From Kiloniellales bacterium (GTDB lineage Bacteria > Pseudomonadota > Alphaproteobacteria > Kiloniellales > JAKSDN01), in the NCBI GenBank assembly GCA_022360075.1, contig JAKSDN010000999.1:1-6523 (forward strand): a stretch of 6,523 nucleotides of DNA. The letters run 5' to 3'. Of this stretch, positions 1-6,284 are shown in pieces. The stretch's first letter is position 1, and each line of letters opens with the position of its first letter. The notes below the pieces were generated by a model that had not been told where the DNA came from, did no database searches, and worked only from the letters and a program-made list of their open reading frames with translations. The position numbers and the translations under genes were made by a program.

Positions 1-1047
1 AGGCCGGCGTGCCCGTAGGCTGACGCCGCTCACGGTTTCCAGATGGATGGTGACGACCCCTCCGGCGAACTCCTCGCCGACGATGCGGGCCGGCAGCTCG
101 TTGGCGCCGCCTTTGGCCGCCGTGCGGCAGGCGATTTGGTCGTCCGGCACGGTGAAACTGACGGTCTCGCCACGCTCAGGCCGGTGATTGCCGGCCTCCG
201 TCACGATGCAGAGCCCGTCAGGCGAGCGGATCTGAAAGCCCTGGGCGTCGCGTCCCTCGACCCGACCTTTCAACACCGAGTGGGAGCTGAGAAAGCCGAC
301 GACGAAGCGGTTCCTCGGGGCGTTGTAAATCGCTCGCGGCGTGCCGAGCTGCTCTAGCCGACCCTTGTTCATGATCGCCACGCGATCAGCCATGGCGAAC
401 GCCTCCGACTGGCTGTGGGTGACGTAGACGAAGGTTATGCCGAGCTCCTTCTGTAGGCGGGTCAGCTCTCCTTGCATACGGATGGCGAGCCCAGCATCGA
501 GCGCGCTCAAAGGCTCGTCGAGCAGCAGAATCTCCGGCTTGGTCACCAAGGCCCGGGCCAGAGCGACGCGTTGGCGCTGCCCGCCAGATAGTTGATCGGG
601 CATGCGCTCGGCGAACTCGCCGATTTCCATCCGCTCTAGCCAGTCGAGCGCCTGGCGCTTGCGCTCGGCGGACCCTAGGCCCCGCATCTTGAGGCCGAAC
701 TCCACGTTCTCGCGGACAGAGAGGAAGGGAAAGAGCGCAAGCGACTGCCACACCATGGGCGTGTCGCGCTTTGAGGGCGGGGTCTCGTTCATTCGCCGTC
801 CGGCGATGCGGATCTCACCGGCGCTCGGAGTCTCGAGCCCGGCCAACATGCGCAAGGTCGTAGTCTTGCCGCAACCGCTGGAGCCCATCAGGGCCAGGAA
901 CTCGCCCTTCTCGATGGTGAGATCGAGTGGATGCACGGCGACGAAACCGGAGAAGCGCTTTTCAACGGCGTCGAACTCCACGTTTGCATCCGAGCCGCTC
1001 GGGGACGGAGACGGCGGCGATTGGCTGAAGGCGAGAACGGGACTCAC
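1..1047 (-). CDS. PotA-like ABC transporter ATPase (3' end beyond window)
   Basis: This is the cytoplasmic ATPase that should power the two permeases encoded just upstream. The window holds 349 codons with no stop, so the C-terminus is missing. The nucleotide-binding domain is complete: Walker A GSSGCGKT at residues 55-62, Q-loop Gln101, signature LSGGQ at 153-157, Walker B ILLLDE at 173-178, D-loop SALD at 181-184 and switch His211. From about residue 250 comes a TOBE-type regulatory domain, as in PotA/FbpC/MalK-type ATPases. The GTG start at 1047 overlaps the upstream stop as GTGA and has an AGGGAGAG ribosome site 7 nt before it. A second in-frame GTG at residue 23 is the alternative. Oddities: a Ser/Pro-rich N-terminal stretch at residues 8-19, THSQSEA around the switch His where THDQEEA is usual, and VWQS at the Q-loop where VFQ is usual. 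All catalytic residues are present, so it should be active. Confidence 0.93.
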   Translation of the reverse strand, partial: MSPVLAFSQSPPSPSPSGSDANVEFDAVEKRFSGFVAVHPLDLTIEKGEFLALMGSSGCGKTTTLRMLAGLETPSAGEIRIAGRRMNETPPSKRDTPMVWQSLALFPFLSVRENVEFGLKMRGLGSAERKRQALDWLERMEIGEFAERMPDQLSGGQRQRVALARALVTKPEILLLDEPLSALDAGLAIRMQGELTRLQKELGITFVYVTHSQSEAFAMADRVAIMNKGRLEQLGTPRAIYNAPRNRFVVGFLSSHSVLKGRVEGRDAQGFQIRSPDGLCIVTEAGNHRPERGETVSFTVPDDQIACRTAAKGGANELPARIVGEEFAGGVVTIHLETVSGVSLRARRP

Positions 1048-1829
1048 GAGGGCTCTCCCTTGCGGTTTCGCATCAGTAGCTGGGCGCTGACGACGAGAAC
1101 GATGGAGACGGTGAAAACCAGACTGCCGATCGCATTGATGCGCGGGCTGACCTGGCCTTGTAGGAAGGAGAGCACGCGCACAGGCAGGGTCTCGTTCAGG
1201 CCGGAGACGAACCAGGCGATGGCGTACTCGTCGAACGACACCGCCATGGTCAGCAGGAGGGCGGCGAGGATGGCCGGCGCGCAGAACGGCAGGATGACGT
1301 AGCGCAGCGCCTGTGCCTCGCCAGCGCCCATGTTCCAGGCCGCCGCCTCCAAGTCGGGGTCGATTTGCGAAAGCCGCAGGCGGACGAGCGCCATGGCGAA
1401 GGGCGTGCAGATCACAACGTGGCTGACGATCACGGCCGTCAGCTCGCCGCTCAGGCCGATGCGCGCATAGAAGGCCAGCATGGCGAGACCGAGGATGACG
1501 AAGGGAATGGTCGGCGGCAGCAGCGCCAGCGCGAGATAGAGGTTCTTGCCGAGGAACTTGTAGCGATAGTCGGTGTAGGCGGCCCCGAAGCCGAGCAAGG
1601 TGGCGATGCTTCCGGCGCAGACGGCCGTCAGCACGCTGTTCCGCAAGCCCTGCCAGACGCCCGGGTCGTCCAGGATCGCCTGGTACCAGGTAAGGGAGAA
1701 CGAGCCGAGCGGGAGGGAGGGAAAGCGATCCGAGTTGAAGGAGAAGACGAAGCTGGCCAGGATCGGCGCGAAGATGAAGCCCAGCATCAGCCAAACATAG
1801 AGCCCAAGGAGGAGGCCGCCCCACCTCAT
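1044..1829 (-). CDS. PotC-like ABC transporter inner-membrane permease
   Basis: This 261-residue integral membrane protein is the second permease of the importer. It opens with a signal-anchor-like hydrophobic segment at residues 5-30, followed by several further hydrophobic segments (about 65-85, 96-120, 130-150, 180-205 and 235-253), six in all as in PotC. The cytoplasmic EAA loop that docks on the ATPase starts at E161 (EAAAWNMGAG) and ends near P181. The motif SFDEYAIAWFVSG at 198-210 is typical of PotC-type permeases. I chose the ATG at 1829: it overlaps the previous gene as ATGA and has AGGGAAG six nt before it. The same frame stays open for 264 codons upstream, across the preceding permease, but that stretch is out of frame with real coding and has no membrane character. 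The gene is followed by the ATPase with a GTGA overlap. Confidence 0.93.
   Translation of the reverse strand: MRWGGLLLGLYVWLMLGFIFAPILASFVFSFNSDRFPSLPLGSFSLTWYQAILDDPGVWQGLRNSVLTAVCAGSIATLLGFGAAYTDYRYKFLGKNLYLALALLPPTIPFVILGLAMLAFYARIGLSGELTAVIVSHVVICTPFAMALVRLRLSQIDPDLEAAAWNMGAGEAQALRYVILPFCAPAILAALLLTMAVSFDEYAIAWFVSGLNETLPVRVLSFLQGQVSPRINAIGSLVFTVSIVLVVSAQLLMRNRKGEPS
1053..1060 (-). promoter_or_regulatory. Ribosome binding site fixing the GTG start of the ATPase
   Basis: On the minus strand AGGGAGAG lies just before the GTG at 1047, inside the last codons of the upstream permease gene. It supports initiation at this non-ATG codon rather than at the later GTG, and fits translational coupling through the GTGA overlap. 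Confidence 0.7.
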
Positions 1830-2698
1830 GAGCGACTTCCCTGCCTGGCGTAGGCGAACTTGAGCACCGCAAAGGCGACGGCGAGCAGGGTCAGTATCAT
1901 GGTGATGGCGACGACGGCTGCGCGCGGCCACTGCTGGCCGGATTTTGTGACATCCGTGATCAGAATGCTGAGGGTGGTCTCTCCGCCGCCGAGATAGAGC
2001 GGGCTGGCGAAGTCTCCGAAGGTCAGGATGAAAGCGAAGAGCGCCGCAAGGCAGAGCCCGGCACGGGCCGAGGGGATGACGATGCGGAACACCGCGCCCC
2101 AGGGCGAGCAGCCGAGATTGTGTGCCGCCTCGACTAGATGGCGGTCGACGTTGGACAAGCTGAGCAGCTGAATGAGGACCACCAGCGGCAGCGAGAGAGT
2201 CAGGTAGCCGACGATCGTTGCGCCCTGCGTGCTCAGCATGGCGTAAGGGCCGAGACCGAGCTGGCCGAGAACGGCGTTGATGATCCCGTCGTTCAGCAGG
2301 AAGACCTGCCAGGCGTAGATGCGGACAAGATAGCTGGTGAAGAACGGCGTGATCAGCAGCAAGGTGCAGAACCGGCGAAGCTGCGGGCTGGCCCGGAAGG
2401 CCAGAGCGTAGGCGGCGGGAAAGGCGATCACGCTGGCCAGCACGGCCGTCGCCGCGGCCAAGGAGAGCGTCTGGAGATAGGCATCCCAAAAGACGTCCCG
2501 CGTCAGCATCCGGACCCAGTTGACCGTGTCGAAGGCCGGCACCATGCGGAAGTTCCGGACGACCCAGAAGCTGAGCGCAACCAGGAACACGATGGGCGCG
2601 ACGAAGAAGAGCGCCTGCCAAATGGCTGCCGGTCCGCCGATCAGAAGACCGAAGAGCCGGGGACGCAGGAGCAGCCGGGGCGCTGCGAGCGGTGTCAT
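1826..2698 (-). CDS. PotB-like ABC transporter inner-membrane permease
   Basis: This 290-residue integral membrane protein is the first permease of the importer and would pair with the PotC-like protein to form the transport channel. Hydrophobic segments lie at about 23-46, 78-102, 110-133, 155-182, 210-228 and 258-281. The EAA loop contacting the ATPase runs from E190 (EAAHNLGCSPWG) to P209. GDFASPLYLGG at 228-238 is the PotB-type signature. The length matches PotB. The ATG at 2698 has only a weak ribosome site (GCGGAT about 7 nt upstream). This gene follows the binding-protein gene after a 64-nt gap that contains a terminator-like hairpin, so its expression may be lower than that of the binding protein. 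Its stop overlaps the next start by 4 nt. Confidence 0.93.
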   Translation of the reverse strand: MTPLAAPRLLLRPRLFGLLIGGPAAIWQALFFVAPIVFLVALSFWVVRNFRMVPAFDTVNWVRMLTRDVFWDAYLQTLSLAAATAVLASVIAFPAAYALAFRASPQLRRFCTLLLITPFFTSYLVRIYAWQVFLLNDGIINAVLGQLGLGPYAMLSTQGATIVGYLTLSLPLVVLIQLLSLSNVDRHLVEAAHNLGCSPWGAVFRIVIPSARAGLCLAALFAFILTFGDFASPLYLGGGETTLSILITDVTKSGQQWPRAAVVAITMILTLLAVAFAVLKFAYARQGSRS

Positions 2699-2715
2699 GA
2701 GGGGATCCGCAACTT

Positions 2716-2744
2716 GAAAAGAAGACAGCCGAGCTGGGCTCGGC
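2716..2744 (-). terminator. Terminator- or attenuator-like hairpin between binding-protein and permease genes
   Basis: Read on the minus strand, a perfect 7-bp GC-rich stem (GCCGAGC, loop CCA, GCTCGGC; 2744-2728) is followed at once by TGTCTTCTTTTC, 8 T in 12 nt. That is the layout of an intrinsic terminator. Because the co-directional permease starts only about 18 nt beyond the T-rich tail, it more likely acts as a partial terminator or as a stabilising 3' end for binding-protein mRNA. This would give an excess of binding protein over membrane components. The stem is short and the T tract broken, so complete termination is unlikely. Confidence 0.5.
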
Positions 2745-2762
2745 CGAGTTCGGGAGGCGTTG

Positions 2763-3896
2763 TCAGGCGTTCTTGTAGTCCGACCAGAAGTCGTTCCACT
2801 CTTCGAGGCTTTGCCGCACCGGCAGCCGGCGGTAGCGAATCCGGCCGGCGCGGAAATCGTCCAGCACGCTGGCGCCGGAGAGGGTCATTCCCTGGCGTTG
2901 CGCCTCCGCAGGATTGACCTTGTCGAGTGCAGACCAACCGGGCTTTGTGACGCTGATCGCCGGATAGGCTGCCAGATTCGCCGTTCTCACCTGGCCTTCG
3001 GGCGAGGTGACGTAGCGGATGAAGCGACGGGCGAGATCGGCCTTGTGTGAGCCCTTGCCGATGCCGAGGCACTCGGTCCACTGCAGTCCGCCCTGCTCGG
3101 GAATGGTGGTTGTGACCTTCGCGCCGTCTTTCTGCAGCACGCCGGTGATCCAGTCGCCGATGCCCGGGATGGCCCCGACTTCGGCATTCTTCAGCGACGA
3201 GAGAACGCCCCCGTAATCGAGAAACGAGCGCACCTGCGGGCGCAGGCTCATGGTGCGGTCCTGCACTTGGCTCCAGGCTCCGTCAGAGAGATCGAAGGGC
3301 GCAGCGTTGCCTTCGAGTAGGCTGACGCAGCCGATGTTCGGCAAATGCCAATCGAAGTGCCCGACCTTGTCCTTCAGCGGGGCGCTCCACATCACCTCGT
3401 AGCTGCGGGCTTCGCGCTCGGATAGGGCATCCTGATGGTAGGAGAGCCCTAGAAAGCCGACGCGAATCGGAACGGCATGTAGATCGCTGCCCTGCCGCAC
3501 GCCAGGGATCTCTTGGAACTCGGGCCAATAGTCCTCGAAGGGAAAGTCGTTCTCCTCCAGGCGCTCGAGGTAGTCCGCCTGAACCAAGATGCTGACGTAC
3601 TCGGCATCGGCGAGGATGATGTCGTAGGTGCCGGGCGGTGATTGGGAAATCAAGCCCAGCATGTTGTCGCCGCCGACATAGTACTTGGCGTTGATCTTGA
3701 CCTTGTTGGTCTCCTCGAAGGCCGCAACCATGTCGGGTTCGCCGTGGCCGTACCAGGATAGAAGGTTGATCTCCGTGACGCTTTGCGCGCGCGCTATGAA
3801 GGGTGGACTGATGGCGGTCGCGGCTCCTGTCGCCAGCGCGCCCTTTAGGACGCTGCGGCGGGTCGTCAGGCTGCGCCCGAGGCTCTTATGTCGCAT
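2763..3896 (-). CDS. PotD-like periplasmic substrate-binding protein, Tat-exported
   Basis: This 377-residue protein captures the solute in the periplasm and delivers it to the permeases. The N-terminus carries a twin-arginine signal: R13-R14 in TTRRSVLKG, a moderately hydrophobic Ala-rich stretch, and a probable cleavage after ARA at residue 37. That implies export in folded form. The mature part (about 340 residues) resembles the spermidine/putrescine family: INLLSWYGHGEPDMVAAFEE at 43-62, TYDIILAD at 90-97, and YLERLEENDFP at 109-119. GIGDWITG (245-252) and QWTECLGIG (272-280) correspond to segments lining the PotD pocket. In PotD the second segment has W-x-D, with the Asp contacting the polyamine amine; here it is W273-T-E275, so the ligand may differ. 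The ATG at 3896 follows GGGAGA by 7 nt, but that site lies inside a strong hairpin. The gene sits between the hydrolase and permease genes. Confidence 0.92.
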   Translation of the reverse strand: MRHKSLGRSLTTRRSVLKGALATGAATAISPPFIARAQSVTEINLLSWYGHGEPDMVAAFEETNKVKINAKYYVGGDNMLGLISQSPPGTYDIILADAEYVSILVQADYLERLEENDFPFEDYWPEFQEIPGVRQGSDLHAVPIRVGFLGLSYHQDALSEREARSYEVMWSAPLKDKVGHFDWHLPNIGCVSLLEGNAAPFDLSDGAWSQVQDRTMSLRPQVRSFLDYGGVLSSLKNAEVGAIPGIGDWITGVLQKDGAKVTTTIPEQGGLQWTECLGIGKGSHKADLARRFIRYVTSPEGQVRTANLAAYPAISVTKPGWSALDKVNPAEAQRQGMTLSGASVLDDFRAGRIRYRRLPVRQSLEEWNDFWSDYKNA

Positions 3897-3897
3897 G

Positions 3898-3946
3898 GCG
3901 AATTCTCCCAGTCAGCTTTGTTTGGGCTTTTTGGGAGTAAATTCGC
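3898..3946 (-). promoter_or_regulatory. Inverted repeat burying the ribosome site of the binding-protein gene
   Basis: In the mRNA the arm GCGAAUUUACUCCCA (3946-3932) can pair with UGGGAGAAUUCGC (3910-3898), giving 13 base pairs interrupted only by a 2-nt UA bulge, with a 21-nt loop. The 3' arm contains the GGGAGA ribosome site (3909-3904) and ends one nt before the start codon, so the folded form would block initiation. The structure begins about 30 nt after the amidohydrolase stop. The alternatives are an operator palindrome acting at DNA level, or an mRNA-stabilising stem. The pairing is directly visible; the role is inferred. Confidence 0.6.
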
Positions 3947-3973
3947 GGGGCGACGGGACGACAAACGAGGTTG

Positions 3974-3992
3974 TTTCAGCCGATAGATGAGG
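3974..3992. repeat. 19-nt near-repeat, copy A (end of amidohydrolase gene)
   Basis: The segment tttcagccgatagatgagg spans the last codons and stop of the amidohydrolase gene. It matches 17 of 19 bases of the segment at 6280-6298. Both copies are in the same orientation and lie about 80-100 nt upstream of a start codon (binding protein here, DUF1989 there). Confidence 0.55.
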
Positions 3993-5523
3993 TGGATTGC
4001 GCCATCGGCGCGGCCATGGCTTCGTCGCGCCGGACGCTGTCATCCTCCCAGCCGCCATACCAGGCGGCGAGATGCGGACGCAGGTCGGCGGCGAGCTGCC
4101 GCTGTTCGGACCTGGGCGCGCTGGCCCGGATGGCCTCTGCGATTTGCCTCTCGACCTCGTCTTCGTCGACGCCCAGCACCTGCCGGTCGCGCAGGCGCAG
4201 TTCGCCGCGAACGAAGACGTGGCGAACGTCGGTAGCCTTGGCTCGATTGACGATCACATCTAGGGGGGGCAGCGCGGGCGAGAGCCAGGGTCGCGCCAGC
4301 CGGGAGAGTTCGATCAATACCAGATCGGCGTCACGGCCGGGCTCGATGCGCCCGATCTCCCCGGCGCGGCCGAGCACCCGGGCTCCGCCTTCGGTCGCCG
4401 CGCGGAAGACATCGCCGACATCGAGGGCCTCTGCATCTTGGCGTGCCGGACGGTTCAGATTCAGGAACAGCCGCATCTCGGCGAAGATGTCCTCGTCGTC
4501 TGCCAGGCTGGTGCCGTCCAAGCCGAGAGCCAGAGGGATACCCGCGGCGGCGAATCCGGCGCCCGGCGCGACGCCGCTTCGCAGCCTCAGGTTTGAGCTG
4601 GGATTGCAGACCACCGGGACACCGGCGGCGGCGAGCAGCTCGATCTCGTCCGGCGCTGCCCAGACCATGTGGGCGAGCGACAAACGCGGATGCAGGAGGT
4701 CGAGCGTGTGCAGGTGACGGATCAGAGAGCGCCCGCGGGAGCGCGCGCTTTCCAGACCCTCGTAGAAGGACTCCAGCGCGTGCGTCTGCACGCGGGTGTC
4801 GAGCGCCTCGGCAGCCGCCAGGATGGCGCGCAGCGTCTCGTCGGGGGTCCAGTGCGGCGCGACTGGCCCGAACCAGACGCTGACGGCCGGATCACAGCGG
4901 TAGGCCTCTGCCAAGCGGGAGACGGCGGCGAGGTAGGCATCGGGCGCCAATCTGGCTTCCCCGTCCTGCAGCCTGGACAGCCGGGCGCGAAGCGGAGAGG
5001 GCAGGGAATGCAAGAAAGCGCTCTCTTCGCCCTCCGCATGGACCAAGCGGTTCTTCCAGCGCTCGCCCGGAGCGATCGCTGCCCTCAGGCCGACGGCGCC
5101 GTAGGCCTCCGCCTTGTCCGCCACCCGGGCCTCCAGCTCAGCCGGGGAACTTCCCGTCGAGCACATGTCGACCACGCTGGTCACGCCGCTCTTCAGAAGC
5201 GCGATGGCGTCCATCTTCGTTGATATGGAGGTGGGTATGGGGGCCGCACCAAGCGTCGCGAAGAGCCAGAACTCGAGGATGTCATCGGCGATGCCCTGGT
5301 CGCGATAGGGCACGCCGACACAGTGGTGGTGGGCGTTGATCAGGCCGGGAATCACCGCGAAGGCGTCGCCGCCGATCACCTCGCATCCGGCGTAGCGCTG
5401 GAGCGCTGCATCGGTTGGCAGAACTTCGGCGATCCGCGGTCCGCGGATAATGACGCTGTGGTTCTGGAGCCACTTGTCCGCAGCAGCGATGACCCAGCGG
5501 GCTGAGACGATGCGTGGCTTCAT
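3976..5523 (-). CDS. Metal-dependent amidohydrolase, ATZ/TRZ (deaminase-like) family
   Basis: This 515-residue protein belongs to the amidohydrolase superfamily branch that includes guanine, 8-oxoguanine and S-adenosylhomocysteine deaminases and triazine hydrolases. These enzymes use one metal to hydrolyse C-N bonds in amino-heterocycles and similar compounds. The expected residues are visible: HxH at H65/H67 in INAHHH, H248 with E251 in QTHALES, H285 in SLAHMVW, the NPSSNLRL segment at 307-314, and metal-binding D336 in LGLDGTS. The small beta-sandwich that flanks the barrel is represented at both ends (start to about residue 58, and about 385-455, with GRDADLVLI). There is no signal peptide, so it is cytoplasmic. 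A charged C-terminal extension of about 50 residues (AAWYGGWEDD near 485) is longer than usual for the family. The ATG at 5523 lies 4 nt after the DUF1989 stop without a clear ribosome site, which suggests coupled translation. The substrate is unknown; the importer downstream probably supplies it. Confidence 0.9.
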   Translation of the reverse strand: MKPRIVSARWVIAAADKWLQNHSVIIRGPRIAEVLPTDAALQRYAGCEVIGGDAFAVIPGLINAHHHCVGVPYRDQGIADDILEFWLFATLGAAPIPTSISTKMDAIALLKSGVTSVVDMCSTGSSPAELEARVADKAEAYGAVGLRAAIAPGERWKNRLVHAEGEESAFLHSLPSPLRARLSRLQDGEARLAPDAYLAAVSRLAEAYRCDPAVSVWFGPVAPHWTPDETLRAILAAAEALDTRVQTHALESFYEGLESARSRGRSLIRHLHTLDLLHPRLSLAHMVWAAPDEIELLAAAGVPVVCNPSSNLRLRSGVAPGAGFAAAGIPLALGLDGTSLADDEDIFAEMRLFLNLNRPARQDAEALDVGDVFRAATEGGARVLGRAGEIGRIEPGRDADLVLIELSRLARPWLSPALPPLDVIVNRAKATDVRHVFVRGELRLRDRQVLGVDEDEVERQIAEAIRASAPRSEQRQLAADLRPHLAAWYGGWEDDSVRRDEAMAAPMAQSTSSIG

Positions 5524-5527
5524 GGGT

Positions 5528-6214
5528 TTACCGTTCTTCGACGTGGAAATGGAGCTCTTGCGGCCGGCAGCCTTCGCCGTTGATCGGCACGAGGTCCTGG
5601 GGGCAGGCCGACATGACGGCCAGGCACGGCATCTCGGCGCGAAAGACGACTTGGTCGCCAGGTTTAGCGATGGGCGGCAGCCAGGTCACCGAGCCGTCGG
5701 CCGCCACCGGTGTGTTCATCCAAATGTTGAAGGGCGCGGGGATGGCCGGTGCCTCTCGCCGGATCGCGATCAGCGCCATGCGGAGGTTGTCCGTACAGTT
5801 GTCATGATACTCGGTGCAGCCGAGTTGCCGATAGCGGTGGTGGTCGCAAGAGGCGATGACCGTGTCATGCACGCCGGGGGAGCTGTCGGCCTCGAAGGCC
5901 AACATGGCCCGGCGCCGGTTGCTCACCAGGGGGTCGCCGGGCTTGGGGTAGATCGAGTCGAGCTGGGTGTGCAGATGCTCCATCGAGAGGTGCTCGTCGA
6001 GATCCAGGGCGTTGAAGGCCCAGAAATCGCAGACTTGCGTGCCGTGGGTGTTGGTGATGACAAGCTTCTGCTCAGCCGCAAGCGCGACCGCCACGCCGCA
6101 GCGGGCTGGCACTCGGTAAGTCTGACGGATCGCCGGTGTGCCGTCCGGCGAGATAGCACTGTCCAGACTCGCGTTGCGTCCGTCCGGGGTCGCCGGATCG
6201 AAGGCCTTGTCCAT
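5528..6214 (-). CDS. DUF1989 / urea carboxylase-associated family protein
   Basis: This 228-residue protein has the hallmarks of the DUF1989 family (PF09347): GTQVCDFWAFN at 58-68, HLHTQ at 80-84, SNRRRAML at 98-105, GVHDTVIASCD at 114-124, YHDNC at 136-140, NIWMN at 163-167, KPGDQVVFRAEM at 184-195 and SACPQDLVPING at 202-213. H116, C123, H137 and C140 are plausible metal ligands. Members accompany urea carboxylase and guanidine carboxylase, and two of them (CgdA/CgdB) form carboxyguanidine deiminase, so C-N hydrolysis is a reasonable expectation. Here a single member is present with no carboxylase in view. One deviation is EMPC at 194-197, where EMD is common. It has no signal peptide. I chose the ATG at 6214 over the TTG at 6220 because GGGAGA lies 6 nt before the ATG but directly abuts the TTG. 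It is the first gene of the run after the LysR gene and is followed 4 nt later by the amidohydrolase. Confidence 0.88.
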   Translation of the reverse strand: MDKAFDPATPDGRNASLDSAISPDGTPAIRQTYRVPARCGVAVALAAEQKLVITNTHGTQVCDFWAFNALDLDEHLSMEHLHTQLDSIYPKPGDPLVSNRRRAMLAFEADSSPGVHDTVIASCDHHRYRQLGCTEYHDNCTDNLRMALIAIRREAPAIPAPFNIWMNTPVAADGSVTWLPPIAKPGDQVVFRAEMPCLAVMSACPQDLVPINGEGCRPQELHFHVEER

Positions 6215-6220
6215 TGCCAA

Positions 6221-6226
6221 TCTCCC
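6221..6226 (-). promoter_or_regulatory. Ribosome binding site deciding the DUF1989 start
   Basis: On the minus strand GGGAGA precedes the ATG at 6214 by 6 nt, which is ideal spacing. The in-frame TTG at 6220 touches the site directly and could not be used with it. The same ACTGGGAGA context precedes the binding-protein gene (3912-3904). Confidence 0.7.
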
Positions 6227-6263
6227 AGTTTCTGAGTTCGATCAGGCCGCAGATTTGGACTGT

Positions 6264-6284
6264 TGAAAAGCCGGGCTTTTTTCA
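6264..6284 (-). terminator. Quasi-palindrome after the LysR gene: weak terminator or regulator site
   Basis: The sequence tgaaaagc cgg gctttttt ca forms an A/T-flanked dyad with a 2-nt bulge (TGAAAAGC against GCTTTTTTCA), in the gap between the LysR stop and the DUF1989 start. On the minus strand it starts 29 nt after the LysR stop and could be an intrinsic terminator for that gene, though its U residues lie inside the stem and the loop is tiny. An operator for the LysR protein is the other reading. I see no convincing -35/-10 pair in this gap. Confidence 0.35.

Noticed and set aside
1830..2621. A 264-codon upstream in-frame extension of the PotC-like permease, giving one 525-residue reading frame
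   Set aside because: It runs out of frame across the clearly real PotB-like gene, has an Arg/Pro-rich non-membrane translation, and the ATG at 1829 has a proper ribosome site and ATGA overlap.
2138..2917. Plus-strand open frame of 259 codons opposite the permease and binding-protein genes
   Set aside because: Low-complexity Gln/Arg/Glu-rich translation with no recognisable motif; it is the GC-rich antisense shadow of real genes and spans a gene boundary.
6215..6220. TTG at 6220 as start of the DUF1989 protein
   Set aside because: The only ribosome site (6226-6221) directly abuts it, while the ATG at 6214 is correctly spaced.
5450..6235. Plus-strand open frame of 261 codons opposite the DUF1989 gene
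   Set aside because: It mirrors the codons of the strongly supported DUF1989 gene and shows no family signature.
6216..6258. Possible hairpin hiding the DUF1989 ribosome site (ccaatct against agatttgg)
   Set aside because: Only about 7 pairs with a bulge and a long loop; far weaker than the hairpin at 3898-3946 and not above chance.
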